Of a stretch of DNA of 64,000 bases, positions 41,876 through 50,949 are shown piece by piece (position 1 is the stretch's first letter; every line of letters begins with the position of its first letter). The position numbers and the translations under genes were made by a program. Origin of the DNA: Streptomyces tirandamycinicus (lineage in GTDB: Bacteria; Actinomycetota; Actinomycetes; Streptomycetales; Streptomycetaceae); assembly GCF_003097515.1 (NCBI RefSeq), contig NZ_CP029188.1, forward strand, positions 6,802,531-6,866,530. The letters run 5' to 3'. Under the pieces are notes generated by a model. The model was not told the DNA's origin and searched no databases. It was given only the letters and a program-made list of their open reading frames with translations.

Positions 41876-42835
41876 TCAGGAACCGGCGGGCCGGGTCAAC
41901 TCCCAGGTGTCGACGGCGAAGTCGAGCGTCATGCCGTGGCCCTCGTACAGGGCGAGGGCTCCGCTGCTGTTGTCGGTGTCGACGCCGAGGCCCATCCGGT
42001 CCCGGCCCATCGCCGCGTAGTGCCCGAAGGCGTGGCGGAGCAGATGGCCCCCGAGGCCCCGGCCCCGCGCCTCCCGGAGGACGCCGAGATTGCTGATCCA
42101 GCCCGAGGAGGCACGGTTGTCGTGCGTGCGCACCGCGGCCGCGTCCCCGATGCCGTCGACGTGCGCGATCCAGACGAGCGACCAGTCGGCCCGGTCGGCG
42201 TCGACGTCGTGCAGCCACTGCTCGTAGGTGCGCGGCTGGAAGTCGAAGTGGTCGGCGAACGACGCCTGCAGCACCGCGTGGGCGCTCCTGCGGTCCTCCT
42301 CCGCCGCGCACGGGCGCAGCGTGACGCCGGGGGGTGGGGAGGGCACCGGGTCGGCGGCGGGTGACAGCGGGCGGGTCAGCACGTTGTAGCGGCGGACCGG
42401 GCGCCAGCCGCGTCCGCGCAGGGCGTCCACGTCCGTCGTCGGCTTGGTGGTGAGGTGCATGTGCACCACCGCCCGCGGTGCGCCGTTCAGCGCCGCCCGC
42501 TGCACGGCCCGGGCCTCCATCAGGTCGAACAGGTGGCCGAAGACCTGCTGCCGGTCGGGGAGCGTGTACTGGTCCATGTCGATCCGCTCGTGGCCCGAGT
42601 CGTCCCAGAGCAGCCCGTAACCGACCAGCCGGCCGCCGTCGAGGAGCAGCCACGAGTCGCGTTCCAGATCCACCTCCGGATGCCTCAGATCGGCCTCGAC
42701 CTCCGTCAGCGAGGTGTCGGCACGGCCGATCTCCAGCAGGTCGATCTCGTTGAGGAGGGCGCACACCGCGTCCGCGTCGTCGAGCGTCGCCGGACGCACG
42801 GTGATACCGGGCGGCGGGGTGGGGAGCGTGGTCAT
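41876..42835 (-). CDS. Tandem GNAT acetyltransferase
   Basis: The 319-residue protein has two GNAT domains. The first (about 10-150: ITVRPATLDDADAVCALLNE) has lost the acetyl-CoA loop. The second (about 170-315) has the full loop, NLGVLREARGRGLGGHLLRH, and ends LGVDTDNSSGALALYEGHGM. One active and one degenerate domain is a common layout in actinomycetes, seen for example in mycothiol synthase MshD. This protein is not convincingly MshD, as the acceptor-site motifs cannot be checked by eye. The ATG at 42835 begins MTTLPTPPPG. The upstream neighbour is the large SpoIIE phosphatase on the same strand, 73 bases away. Confidence 0.85.
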   Translation of the reverse strand: MTTLPTPPPGITVRPATLDDADAVCALLNEIDLLEIGRADTSLTEVEADLRHPEVDLERDSWLLLDGGRLVGYGLLWDDSGHERIDMDQYTLPDRQQVFGHLFDLMEARAVQRAALNGAPRAVVHMHLTTKPTTDVDALRGRGWRPVRRYNVLTRPLSPAADPVPSPPPGVTLRPCAAEEDRRSAHAVLQASFADHFDFQPRTYEQWLHDVDADRADWSLVWIAHVDGIGDAAAVRTHDNRASSGWISNLGVLREARGRGLGGHLLRHAFGHYAAMGRDRMGLGVDTDNSSGALALYEGHGMTLDFAVDTWELTRPAGS

Positions 42836-42908
42836 GGGGCCAACTGTCGGTCGCCCCGCGCCCGGACCGCAACGGAGTTTCCGCGGCTCCCCGTACGTGC
42901 CGGTGCGC

Positions 42909-45900
42909 TCACAGCAGCGTCTGCTCGGTCCAGATGGTCTTGCTGGTCGGGGTGTGGCGGGTGCCCCAGCGCTGCGTGAGCTGGGCGATCAGATAGAGGC
43001 CGCGGCCGTTCTCGTCGTAGGTGTGGGCCTGCCGCAGATGCGGACTCGTACTGCTGTGGTCGGTGACTTCGGTGGTGAGGGTGGTGTCGGTGTGGATGAG
43101 GCGAAGCCGGATGGGGGGCTTGCCGTAGCGGATGGCGTTGGTGACCAGCTCGCTGACGATCAGCTCCGTGATGAACGCGGCTTCGGCCAGGCCCCAGCCG
43201 GTGAGCTGCTCGGTCGTGCGGCGGCGGGCCTCGGTGACGACCGCGGGGTCGTGCGGGAGCGCCCACGTCGCCACGTGATGGGGGTGGAGCGTCCTGGTAC
43301 GGGCGATGAGCAGGGCGATGTCGTCGGTGGGCGGGTGGGTGAGCAGGGTCGTGAGGATGCGGTCGCAGGTGGCCTCCAGGCCCGACGAGGGGTGGGCCAG
43401 CGCCGTGAAGAGGGTGTCCAGGGTCTGGTCGATGTCGGTCTCGCGCGGGTTGAGCAGGCCGTTGGTGTAGAAGGCGAGCAGCGTCCCCTCGGCGAGTGTG
43501 GTGGTGCTGGTCTCGAAGGGGAGGCCGCCGAGGCCCAGCGGCGGGCCGGCGGGGGTGTCGAGGAAGTAGACGCCGCCGTCCGGGGTGGCGGCAGCCGGTG
43601 GCGGGTGCCCGGCGCGGGCGTGCGTCAGCTCGCGGGAGATCGGGTCGTAGATCGCGTAGAGGCAGGTGGTGCCGATTCCGGTCGTGGCGTCGGCGGACGT
43701 GGAGGACTCGTCGGTGGACAGATGGAGCACGAGGTCGTCGAGCCGGGTGAGCAACTCGTCCGGCGGGAGGTCGACATCGGCGAGGGTGCGGACCGCGGTG
43801 CGCAGCCGGCCCATGGTCGCGGACGCCCTGATGCCGTGACCGACGACGTCGCCGACGACGAGGGCGACGCGTGCGCCGGACAGCGGGATGACGTCGAACC
43901 AGTCCCCTCCCACGCCCGCTTCGCTGCCGGCGGGCAGATAGCGCGTGGCGATGTCGAGGGCGGGCTGCTCCGGCAGCGTGTGCGGGAGCAGGCTGCGCTG
44001 CAGGGTCATCGTGGTCGTCCGCTCGCGGGTGAAGCGGCGCGCGTTGTGGATGCCGGTGGCGGCGCGGTGGGTGAGCTGCTCGGCGAGTTGCAGGTCGTCC
44101 GGTGTGAACGGGTGCGGGTTGCGGTCGCGGGTGAACAGCGCCACTCCGAGAGTGGAGCCCGCCATGAGCAGGGGGACGGCCATGAGGGTGTGCGTGCCGG
44201 CCCGGTCCAGCCGCGCCGCCGCGGGATCGCCGGCCCTCCACTGGGCGAGGGACGGGTCGTCCATCCGGTACACGGCACTGCGGCCCGTGGTCAGGCAAAG
44301 GGTCAGCGGGGAGTGGGCGGGGTGGGTGACCGGGTCCGGTCCGGCGGGCGGCCCGGTACCCGGCGGATGCGAGCGGTAGGCGGTGCGCCGCAGCGGGAGG
44401 GGGCCGGTCGGGCGGCTGTGACGAGGCGTCTCGCACAGATCGACGGCCGCGGAGTCCGCGAGCCGGGGAACGGCGGCGTCGGTGAGCTCCTGCGCGGTGC
44501 GCTCCAGGTCGAGGGTGGTGCCGATCCCGGCGCCCGGGTCCTCCAGCAGCATCCGCTGCCGGGTGAGGTGGTGCTCGGGCTCCTCGGTGCGGGCGTGGGC
44601 GGCCAGGCACACGGCCCGGATGCCGCCGTCGTCGTCCCGGAGCGGAGTGACGGTGGCGGGGCGGCCGGCCTCGGCACTGCCGCCCGTGGGCCGCAGGGCG
44701 GTGGGCGCCTGCTGCGGCCGCCCGGTCCGCAGCACCAGGCTCATGGTGCGCTCGGTCTCCTCGCTCACCGGGTCGGGAAGGAACTCCGTGAGCCGCAGTC
44801 CGCGCATCCGGGCCTCGGGCAGCGACAGCACGTGCTCCATCGCGGCGTTCGCCCGCAGCAGCCGGAGGTCGGCGTCGAAGACCGCGAACATGCACGGGGA
44901 CTGGGCGAACGCCCGTGCGGCGAGTGCCTCGTCGGTGGCGGAGCCGATGGGCGGCGCCCCACCGGCCCGGGGGCCGGGGTGCGACGGTGCGGCCGCAGCG
45001 GTGCCCGCGGCCGGTGGTCCGTCCGTGGGCGGACCGGCGTACGGTGCCGCACCGGCCGCGTCCCCACCGGCCGCTTCCCCACCTGCTGGATGCCCACCGG
45101 CCGCTTCTGCTCCCGCCGGGTGTTCCGGAGCCCGCTGGGCGGCACCCGGGGCCACGCCCGGTGGACCCCCGTCCGCTGGATCCCCGCCCGCTGGACCCCC
45201 GCCCGCTGGACCCCCGGGCGGGGCGCCGCGGTCCGATGGTCCGGCGGCCGGCGTTCCGTCGTCTCCCGCCGCCGCCGCGGCCACGGCCGGGGCCGGGCCG
45301 TCCGGAGCCGGGGCGCCGGGCGCCCCGTCCTGCGGGGGAGTGGCGGCGGCCGGCGCCGCCTCCTCGTATGCCGCCGCATCCCCCGGCACTGCCGCCGCTT
45401 CCGCCTCCCCGGACGCTGCAGCCGCTTCGTTCGCTTCTGCCTCCCCGGACGCTTCCGCCGCTTCGGTCGCTCCCGCATCTTCGGACGCCGCCGCATCCCC
45501 GGAAGCGGTGGTCACGAGCCATTCGGTGATGCCGCTGGTGGTGGTCCGCCGGGTGGCGGTCAGCGGGAGGGCGAGGTCGTGGCCGTCCCGGTGGCGCAGG
45601 GCCAGCGTGCCGCTGAGGTCCTGGGGCGACGCGGCGGCAGCGGGCGCGACGGGAGCCGCACCCTGGGCCAGGAGGCCGGTCGCGGGCCGTCCCATGACGT
45701 CGGCGGGCGCGTAGCCGAGCAGTCGGCGGGCGCCCTCGCTCCATCCCGTGACGACCCCCTGCTCGCTGATGACCGCTGTGGCGGCGGGCGGGAGCGGACG
45801 CCCGGGGCCGGGCCCGGCGGTGCCGGGCCGGTCGCCGGGGGCCGTGCCGGACGGGTGCGCGGGGTCGGGCCGGCCGTCGGCCGGTACGGGAGATGGCTGC

Positions 45901-45944
45901 GCGGTGCCGGGATGCTCGCCCGGTGAGGTGGGAAGACGTTCCAT
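42909..45944 (-). CDS. Large PAS-PAS-GAF-SpoIIE-HATPase regulatory phosphatase/kinase
   Basis: The 1011-residue protein has a PAS domain at about 50-140 (VVTGWSEGARRLLGYAPADV), then an extraordinary Ala/Gly/Pro/Glu-rich linker of about 190 residues (150-335) built on repeats. A second PAS (near 345-450: SPCMFAVFDADLRLLRANAA) and a GAF domain (about 480-640) follow. The SpoIIE phosphatase (about 665-890: AGVGGDWFDVIPLSGARVAL, VVGDVVGHGIRASATMGRLR) is joined to a C-terminal anti-sigma-type HATPase (about 905-1005: FITELIVSELVTNAIRYGKP, ENGRGLYLIAQLTQRWG). Such proteins combine anti-sigma-factor kinase and antagonist phosphatase activities in one chain. The ATG at 45944 is chosen because the PAS starts soon after; the ribosome site is weak. 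Confidence 0.87.
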   Translation of the reverse strand: MERLPTSPGEHPGTAQPSPVPADGRPDPAHPSGTAPGDRPGTAGPGPGRPLPPAATAVISEQGVVTGWSEGARRLLGYAPADVMGRPATGLLAQGAAPVAPAAAASPQDLSGTLALRHRDGHDLALPLTATRRTTTSGITEWLVTTASGDAAASEDAGATEAAEASGEAEANEAAAASGEAEAAAVPGDAAAYEEAAPAAATPPQDGAPGAPAPDGPAPAVAAAAAGDDGTPAAGPSDRGAPPGGPAGGGPAGGDPADGGPPGVAPGAAQRAPEHPAGAEAAGGHPAGGEAAGGDAAGAAPYAGPPTDGPPAAGTAAAAPSHPGPRAGGAPPIGSATDEALAARAFAQSPCMFAVFDADLRLLRANAAMEHVLSLPEARMRGLRLTEFLPDPVSEETERTMSLVLRTGRPQQAPTALRPTGGSAEAGRPATVTPLRDDDGGIRAVCLAAHARTEEPEHHLTRQRMLLEDPGAGIGTTLDLERTAQELTDAAVPRLADSAAVDLCETPRHSRPTGPLPLRRTAYRSHPPGTGPPAGPDPVTHPAHSPLTLCLTTGRSAVYRMDDPSLAQWRAGDPAAARLDRAGTHTLMAVPLLMAGSTLGVALFTRDRNPHPFTPDDLQLAEQLTHRAATGIHNARRFTRERTTTMTLQRSLLPHTLPEQPALDIATRYLPAGSEAGVGGDWFDVIPLSGARVALVVGDVVGHGIRASATMGRLRTAVRTLADVDLPPDELLTRLDDLVLHLSTDESSTSADATTGIGTTCLYAIYDPISRELTHARAGHPPPAAATPDGGVYFLDTPAGPPLGLGGLPFETSTTTLAEGTLLAFYTNGLLNPRETDIDQTLDTLFTALAHPSSGLEATCDRILTTLLTHPPTDDIALLIARTRTLHPHHVATWALPHDPAVVTEARRRTTEQLTGWGLAEAAFITELIVSELVTNAIRYGKPPIRLRLIHTDTTLTTEVTDHSSTSPHLRQAHTYDENGRGLYLIAQLTQRWGTRHTPTSKTIWTEQTLL

Positions 45945-46175
45945 CGCCGCTGATCTCGCCCCTTTGCTAGTGGCGTGGCTCCCGCTGCCGGCGGGGACCT
46001 CACGGCCAGGGCTCTCGTCACCAGCATGATCCTGGGCGCCGCGGAACACCAACGCGGACGCCGTCCGGACCTCATGGCCCCAGCCGGGCCCCCGCGGCAC
46101 CGAAGACGGTGCACCCGCCGGTGCCGGCCGCCCCGGAGCCCGGCGCGGTGGAAGCCGGCCACGGACCGCGGGCGG

Positions 46176-47288
46176 CTACGCCGTCGCCCCCGGCCCCCGG
46201 CTGTTGGGGCACCGCACGGCGAGTGCGGCGATGTCGTCGTCGAGCCGTCCACCGCTGTAGCGGAGCAGGTCGTGGTGGAGCCGGTCGAGCAGATCCCGCG
46301 GCGCGGCCGGGCCGTTGTCCCGCATCCAGTCCGGCAGCGGGAAGAACTCGCCGGTGCGGTCCCGGGTCTCCGTCACGCCGTCCGTGTAGAGCAGCAGGTG
46401 GTCGCCCGGATCGAAGGGAACGGTGTCGACGTAGTAGTGGTCTCCGATGAGCGTCGCCAGATTCAGCGGCGGCGACGGGGTGGACGGCTCCAGGACGCGG
46501 ATCTCACCACGGTGGACGAGCATCGGCGGGGGATGGCCGCAGTTGAGGATCCGGATGGCTCCGCCGTAGTGCGGGATCTCGACGAGCAGGGCGGTGGCGA
46601 AGCGCTCGGGCAGGTCCTGGGTGGGGAACGCCGCGGTGTAGCGGGTGATGCTGGTCTCCAGCCGCCGGGTGATGCCCCTGAGGTCGGGCTGGTCGTACGC
46701 GTTCTCCCGGAAGCAGTTGATCACCGCCGATGCGGCGCCCACCGCCGACAGGCCCTTGCCCCGCACGTCGCCGATGAGCAGCCGTACGCCGTACGGGGTG
46801 TCGGCCACCTCGTAGAAGTCGCCTCCGATCCGGGCCTGCTCCTGGGCCGCCAGGTACAGCGACTCGATCTCGACGTCGTTGATGCGGCTGGGCAGCGGGC
46901 GCAGCAGGACCTTCTGGGCGGCGTCGGCGACGAGCCGTACATGGAACAGCGCCTCCTCCCGCTGGATCCTGACATGGCTCGCGTACGCGGCCGCCAGGGT
47001 CACCAGGATGATCGCGGCCCCGGTGTACGGCGTCCCCAGATCGGTGTAGAAGAAGCTGAGGCTGATCATGACCGCCAGGCAGAACGTCCCCAGCAGGATC
47101 GTGGGGAGCACCGGCCACATCGCGGCGGCGAGCGCGGGTGCGGCGGGGAGCAGCCTGCTGAAGGCGATCTCCCGCGGCGTGGAGAACGCCAGGGAGGTGA
47201 TGACGACGGTCAGGACCGCCGGCGACAGCAGGGCAGCCTTCCACCGGGCTCCGTAGAGAGGACGAGGGCGCCGTCGCCGACCGGACAT
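46176..47288 (-). CDS. Membrane-anchored SpoIIE-family PP2C phosphatase
   Basis: The protein of about 370 residues has hydrophobic helices in its first 110 residues (LLSPAVLTVVITSLAFSTPR, then PVLPTILLGTFCLAVMISLS and GAAIILVTLAAAYASHV) and a SpoIIE phosphatase domain (about 150-365: EQARIGGDFYEVADTPYGVR, LLIGDVRGKGLSAVGAASAV, ILNCGHPPPMLVHRG, LLLYTDGVTETRDRTG). It lacks PAS and GAF domains, so its input probably comes through the membrane part. Starts at 47306, 47303 and 47288 are all possible (MMHFVIMSGRRRRPR) and none has a good ribosome site. It lies 231 bases upstream of the large phosphatase gene on the same strand and may be functionally linked. Confidence 0.85.
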   Translation of the reverse strand: MSGRRRRPRPLYGARWKAALLSPAVLTVVITSLAFSTPREIAFSRLLPAAPALAAAMWPVLPTILLGTFCLAVMISLSFFYTDLGTPYTGAAIILVTLAAAYASHVRIQREEALFHVRLVADAAQKVLLRPLPSRINDVEIESLYLAAQEQARIGGDFYEVADTPYGVRLLIGDVRGKGLSAVGAASAVINCFRENAYDQPDLRGITRRLETSITRYTAAFPTQDLPERFATALLVEIPHYGGAIRILNCGHPPPMLVHRGEIRVLEPSTPSPPLNLATLIGDHYYVDTVPFDPGDHLLLYTDGVTETRDRTGEFFPLPDWMRDNGPAAPRDLLDRLHHDLLRYSGGRLDDDIAALAVRCPNSRGPGATA

Positions 47289-47369
47289 GATCACAAAATG
47301 CATCATATCCGGGCAAAAGGTGCATTGAGGTCTGGTCGATGTGAACGGACGAGCAGACGGCCGTGGCCG

Positions 47370-47430
47370 CACCCGGCTCCACCCGGTCGCACGAGGCTCC
47401 ACCCGGTCCCGTCCGGCTCCACCCGGTCGC
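47370..47430. repeat. Three 20-bp units containing GGCTCCACCCGGTC
   Basis: GGCTCCACCCGGTC recurs at 47375, 47395 and 47415 with exact 20-base spacing. The array lies upstream of the membrane phosphatase gene, which starts at 47288, and downstream of the methyltransferase gene. Confidence 0.75.
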
Positions 47431-47537
47431 ACCCGGTCACGAACCGGGGACGGGCCCGCGCGGTACGGTCCACCGGCTGCGGCATGCGCCCGCGTCGTTC
47501 ACGGCCACCCGCCCGTGTGGCCTGGCCGGCCGTCTCG

Positions 47538-48620
47538 TCAGTCCTTCCGGGCCACCAGGCGGTACGCGTTGCACAGCCCGAGCCGGCCGGCGAAGGGCGC
47601 CACCGCCTGATCCAGCAGGGCCGCCGCCGCCAGCGCCGGGACGCCCGCCAGCAGCGCCGCGCCCCGCAGCGCACGGTGCACCGGGCCGACGGGCGGAAGC
47701 CACGGAAGGTCGTCGCGCGGCGCGGCGCCCTCCAGCGCCAGCCACACGGCGGCCACCAGATCCACCCGCTCGTGCGCCGACCGGTGCTGCTCCGCCACCA
47801 CCGTGAACCCCAGGTCCGACAGCGCGCCGCGGAGGTTGCCCACCGGCATGAGATGGAGGTGCTGGGGCTGGAGCCAGGGCAGCCACCAGCGGCCGAGCAG
47901 GCGCGCGTACCGGCTCTCCGGGTCCGGCACCTCCACGACCAGATGCCCGCCCGGGCGCAGCGACGTACGGGCCGCCTCCAGCTCCCGCAGGGGTTCCGGG
48001 CAGTGCTCCAGATAGTGGAACAGGCTCACCGCGTCGTACTCCCCGGCGAGCTCCCCCGCCAGCTCCGTGAAGCCGCCCCGGAAGCCCCGCTCCACCCGCC
48101 CCAGGCGCTCGGCCGTCTCGACCCCCTCGGACCGGTCGAGGCCGTCGAACACCACGTCGGGCAGGACCGTACGGGCCGCCTCGCAGAAGTGCCCGTGCCC
48201 GGTCCCCACGTCGAGCCACCGCTTCACCCCGCCGAGATGGGGCCGCACGGACTCCGCGCGCCGCCGGTAGGACCGGGTGCGCCCGCCGAACATCGCGTCC
48301 AGCTGCTGCTCGCCGAGCCGGTCGTAGAAGTCGCGGTAGTAGAAGTCGAGCCCCCGGGCGTTCAGCCGCGGGTTCTGGAAGAGATGACCGCAGGAGCGGC
48401 AGCGGTCGATCCGGAACCGTCCGGGCTTGTGCTGGATCAGATCCCGGGTCAGCAGATGCCCGCCGATCAGGACCGAGCCGCACCAAGGGCAGCCGTGGCG
48501 CAGCGGTTCGAAGAACGCCCGCGGTCCGTCGGCGAGTTCGGCGCCGTACTCCGCGCGCAGCACGGCCACGGTCTCCCTCCTGGCCCGGCGTCTTCGGGCG
48601 GGCTTCTCCCTGGGCGTCAT
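47538..48620 (-). CDS. Class I SAM-dependent methyltransferase with N-terminal zinc ribbon
   Basis: The 360-residue protein starts MTPREKPARRRRARRETVAV. An N-terminal zinc ribbon is formed by CPWCGSVLIGG and RCRSCGHLFQNPRLNARG. The Rossmann methyltransferase core follows with motif I RWLDVGTGHGHFCEAARTVL, FDGLDRSEGVET, and AVSLFHYLEHCPEPLRELEA. It probably methylates a hydroxyl or sugar of the product made by the adjacent synthase genes; this is inferred from position. A near-terminal hydrophobic stretch (ALLAGVPALAAAALLDQAVA) may touch membranes. Its ATG overlaps the glycosyltransferase stop (ATGA), and GGGAGG lies just ahead. It is the last gene of the leftward operon. Confidence 0.87.
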   Translation of the reverse strand: MTPREKPARRRRARRETVAVLRAEYGAELADGPRAFFEPLRHGCPWCGSVLIGGHLLTRDLIQHKPGRFRIDRCRSCGHLFQNPRLNARGLDFYYRDFYDRLGEQQLDAMFGGRTRSYRRRAESVRPHLGGVKRWLDVGTGHGHFCEAARTVLPDVVFDGLDRSEGVETAERLGRVERGFRGGFTELAGELAGEYDAVSLFHYLEHCPEPLRELEAARTSLRPGGHLVVEVPDPESRYARLLGRWWLPWLQPQHLHLMPVGNLRGALSDLGFTVVAEQHRSAHERVDLVAAVWLALEGAAPRDDLPWLPPVGPVHRALRGAALLAGVPALAAAALLDQAVAPFAGRLGLCNAYRLVARKD

Positions 48621-50080
48621 CCGGCCTCCCTGTCCTCGGCGGTCCCGGGCTTCCCGGGCTTCCCAGGCTTCCCGGGGTTCCTGCGGTTCCCGGGCTTCCC
48701 GGGCTCCTCGTGCTGCTCGGGCTTCCCGGGCTTCCCGGGTTTCCCGGGGCCCCCGTGTTCCTCGGCGTCCTCGTATACCTCGCATGCCTCGGAGTCCTCG
48801 GAGGCTTCAACGTCCTCGTGGTCCCCTGGGACCTCCGGCATCCGTTCCAGGTGGTCCGCCGCCGCCGCGGCTCCGCCCGCCGCGCGCAGTGCCGATCCGA
48901 CGGCACGGGCGGCCGCCCGGTGGCCGGGGCCGTACAGCACGGCGTCCACGGCGTCCCCGATACGGGCGGCGGTGGCCCGGCCGAACCGGACACGGACCCC
49001 GGCCCCCGCGTCGCACACCTGCGCGGCGACCACCGGCTGGTCGTCCCGGATCGGCGCCACGACGAGGGGGACGCCGTGCCACAGCGCCTCGACCACCGTG
49101 TTGTGACCGGCATGGCAGACGACGGCGTCGACGCGCCGGAGCAACGCGAGTTGCGGCACCTCGGGCAGGGCGAGCAGGTCCCCGTCCACCCGGACGCCAC
49201 CCGTCCCCGTCCCCGTCCCCCTCTCCGTCCCCGTCCCAGTCCCGGGGAAGGCACCGTTCGGCCCGGCGCCGGGCCGGGCGCCGAGGGCGCCCTGCGGGTC
49301 GACGACGACCGCCTGCAGTCGGTCCGCGCGCGCCCGCAGGGCCTCGGCGCACGCGGTGAGGAAGCGCTCGCCGGCACCGGTGTTCGCGGTGCCGAGGGTG
49401 ACCAGGACCGTCGCCCGCCCGGGGTCCAGCCATTCCCAGGGGAAGTCCGCGGGGGAGGGACGGGCGGTCAGCGAAGGGCCCACCCAGCGGATCGCGTCGC
49501 CGCCCCGGGCGGGCGGCCCGGCCAGCTCCGGCGCGGTGAAGGCCAGCACCAGGCGGGGCGAGAACCGCGGATCCGCCGTGCCCTCCGGGTCCCCGATGCG
49601 CTGCCGGAGGTCCCGCAGCAGCGCGTCGATCCACGCGGCGGCCTTCGGCATGGCCGCCAGGGCGTCCGTGAACTCGGCCGGTGTCGTCGCCGACGTCGCC
49701 CACGGCACCCCGAGCCGCTCCGCCACCAGTGCCCCCGCCGGCGCCTGCTGGTCCGCCACGACCACATCGGGCCGAAACGCCAGCACGGCCTCCCGTACGC
49801 CGTCGGCCATCGCGTCCGCGAGCGGCACCAGGAACCGCTCCCAGAGGAACCGCAGGGCCTCCGGCCCCCGGATGTCCGCCGGCCGCACGGGGCGGTCCGC
49901 CTCGGCCCAGGACACCGGCGAAGGGAAGACGTGCGCGTCCGGCCCGGCCAGACGGCACACCAGCTCGGGCACCCCCGCCCAGGCCACCGGATGGCCGCGG
50001 GAGGCAAGCTCGGCGGCGACGCCCACCAGCGGATTGACGTGCCCCACGAGCGGAGGAACGACGAACAGGAAGCGGCTCAC
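48617..50080 (-). CDS. GT1-family (UGT/MGT-like) glycosyltransferase with collagen-like tail
   Basis: The 487-residue protein starts VSRFLFVVPPLVGHVNPLVG. Its C-terminal sugar-nucleotide domain holds the family signature: VDAVVCHAGHNTVVEALWHG, then VPLVVAPIRDDQPVVAAQV, with the catalytic His of the first domain in GHVNP. Family members move a sugar from a nucleotide to a lipid, polyketide or carotenoid. A Gly-Thr repeat (about 273-292) interrupts the domain linker, and after residue 417 comes a 70-residue charged tail ending in Gly-Lys-Pro repeats, not part of the fold. The GTG at 50080 overlaps the hydrolase stop (GTGA). Cluster position suggests it glycosylates the synthase product. Confidence 0.88.
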   Translation of the reverse strand: MSRFLFVVPPLVGHVNPLVGVAAELASRGHPVAWAGVPELVCRLAGPDAHVFPSPVSWAEADRPVRPADIRGPEALRFLWERFLVPLADAMADGVREAVLAFRPDVVVADQQAPAGALVAERLGVPWATSATTPAEFTDALAAMPKAAAWIDALLRDLRQRIGDPEGTADPRFSPRLVLAFTAPELAGPPARGGDAIRWVGPSLTARPSPADFPWEWLDPGRATVLVTLGTANTGAGERFLTACAEALRARADRLQAVVVDPQGALGARPGAGPNGAFPGTGTGTERGTGTGTGGVRVDGDLLALPEVPQLALLRRVDAVVCHAGHNTVVEALWHGVPLVVAPIRDDQPVVAAQVCDAGAGVRVRFGRATAARIGDAVDAVLYGPGHRAAARAVGSALRAAGGAAAAADHLERMPEVPGDHEDVEASEDSEACEVYEDAEEHGGPGKPGKPGKPEQHEEPGKPGNRRNPGKPGKPGKPGTAEDREAG

Positions 50081-50946
50081 GGGGCGTTCACCTCCGCCCG
50101 CGCGGCCGCCGCCCGGCCTCCCTCCCCGAGCCGCGCCCCGCCGGGGCCGCCGGGCGCGGCGTGCTCCGCGATCCACCCGAGGACCTCGTCGCGTACCCGG
50201 CCCGGCGCCTCCACCAGCACCGAGTGCTCATGGCCCGGCACCAGCACCGTCCGGCTGCGCGGCAGCAACGACCGCAGCCACGGGGCCTGTTCGCACAGGT
50301 CGGAGTCGGCCCCGTACACGGCGAGCACCGGGCAGTCCAGCAGGCGCAGCGCGTCCTCGGTGACCGGCTCGCAGACGGTGAGCTCCGCGGCGATCGCGGT
50401 GTCCCGCACCAGCCTGCCCGCGGACCTCGCCAGCCGGGCCGTGCGGCGGCCGCGGTGCGCGGCGATCCAGTCGAGCGCCTCGCTCTCGTTGACGGTCATC
50501 TCGTGCCGTACCCGGTCCAGCAGCCCGGCGATCTTGCGCGCCCAGGACGCCGTGGCCGGCTCGGACTCGACGACCGAGATGCTGGCGACCCGGTCCGGGC
50601 GGCGCAGGGCGTAGCCGAAGGACACCGTGCCGCCGAACGAGTTGCCGACCAGATGGACCGGGCCGGGGATCTCCAGCCGGTCCAGCAGCGCGCCGAGGTC
50701 GTCCGTGAACCGTCCGAGACCGTAGCCGCTGGCCGGTCGCCCGCTGCGGCCGTGCCCCCGGTGGTCGTACATGACGACGTCCAGCCCGGCCGCGGCGAAC
50801 GCGGGGGCCACGGTGAAGTAGTAGCTGGCGAGGCTGTCGGTGAGCAGCCCGTGCAGCAGGACGACGGTCTCCCGGCCGGCCCGTTCGCCGGCGGGGCGGA
50901 GCCGCTGGACGTGCAGGGGCACACCGGTGGTGTCGATGATCGCCAC
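50077..50946 (-). CDS. Alpha/beta hydrolase of the synthase cluster
   Basis: The 289-residue protein is read from the GTG at 50946, three bases after the ACP stop codon. It has TVVLLHGLLTDSLASYYFTV (oxyanion His-Gly), DHRGHGRSGRP, the nucleophile elbow VHLVGNSFGGTVSFGYALRR, an acid in LAVYGADSDLCEQAPW and the catalytic His in VLVPGHEHSVLVEAPG. In this operon it may release the acyl chain from ACP as a thioesterase or act as an acyltransferase; neither is proven. A 25-residue Ala/Gly-rich tail follows the fold. Confidence 0.85.
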   Translation of the reverse strand: MAIIDTTGVPLHVQRLRPAGERAGRETVVLLHGLLTDSLASYYFTVAPAFAAAGLDVVMYDHRGHGRSGRPASGYGLGRFTDDLGALLDRLEIPGPVHLVGNSFGGTVSFGYALRRPDRVASISVVESEPATASWARKIAGLLDRVRHEMTVNESEALDWIAAHRGRRTARLARSAGRLVRDTAIAAELTVCEPVTEDALRLLDCPVLAVYGADSDLCEQAPWLRSLLPRSRTVLVPGHEHSVLVEAPGRVRDEVLGWIAEHAAPGGPGGARLGEGGRAAAARAEVNAP

Positions 50947-50949
50947 CGG

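Noticed and set aside
41876..42835. Mycothiol synthase MshD
   Set aside because: Double GNAT layout is shared by many proteins; no diagnostic MshD segment could be recognised by eye.
47433..47537. N-terminal extension of the membrane phosphatase through the 20-bp repeats
   Set aside because: The extension is made of repeat-encoded Arg/Pro sequence without membrane or family features; starts at 47288-47306 fit better.
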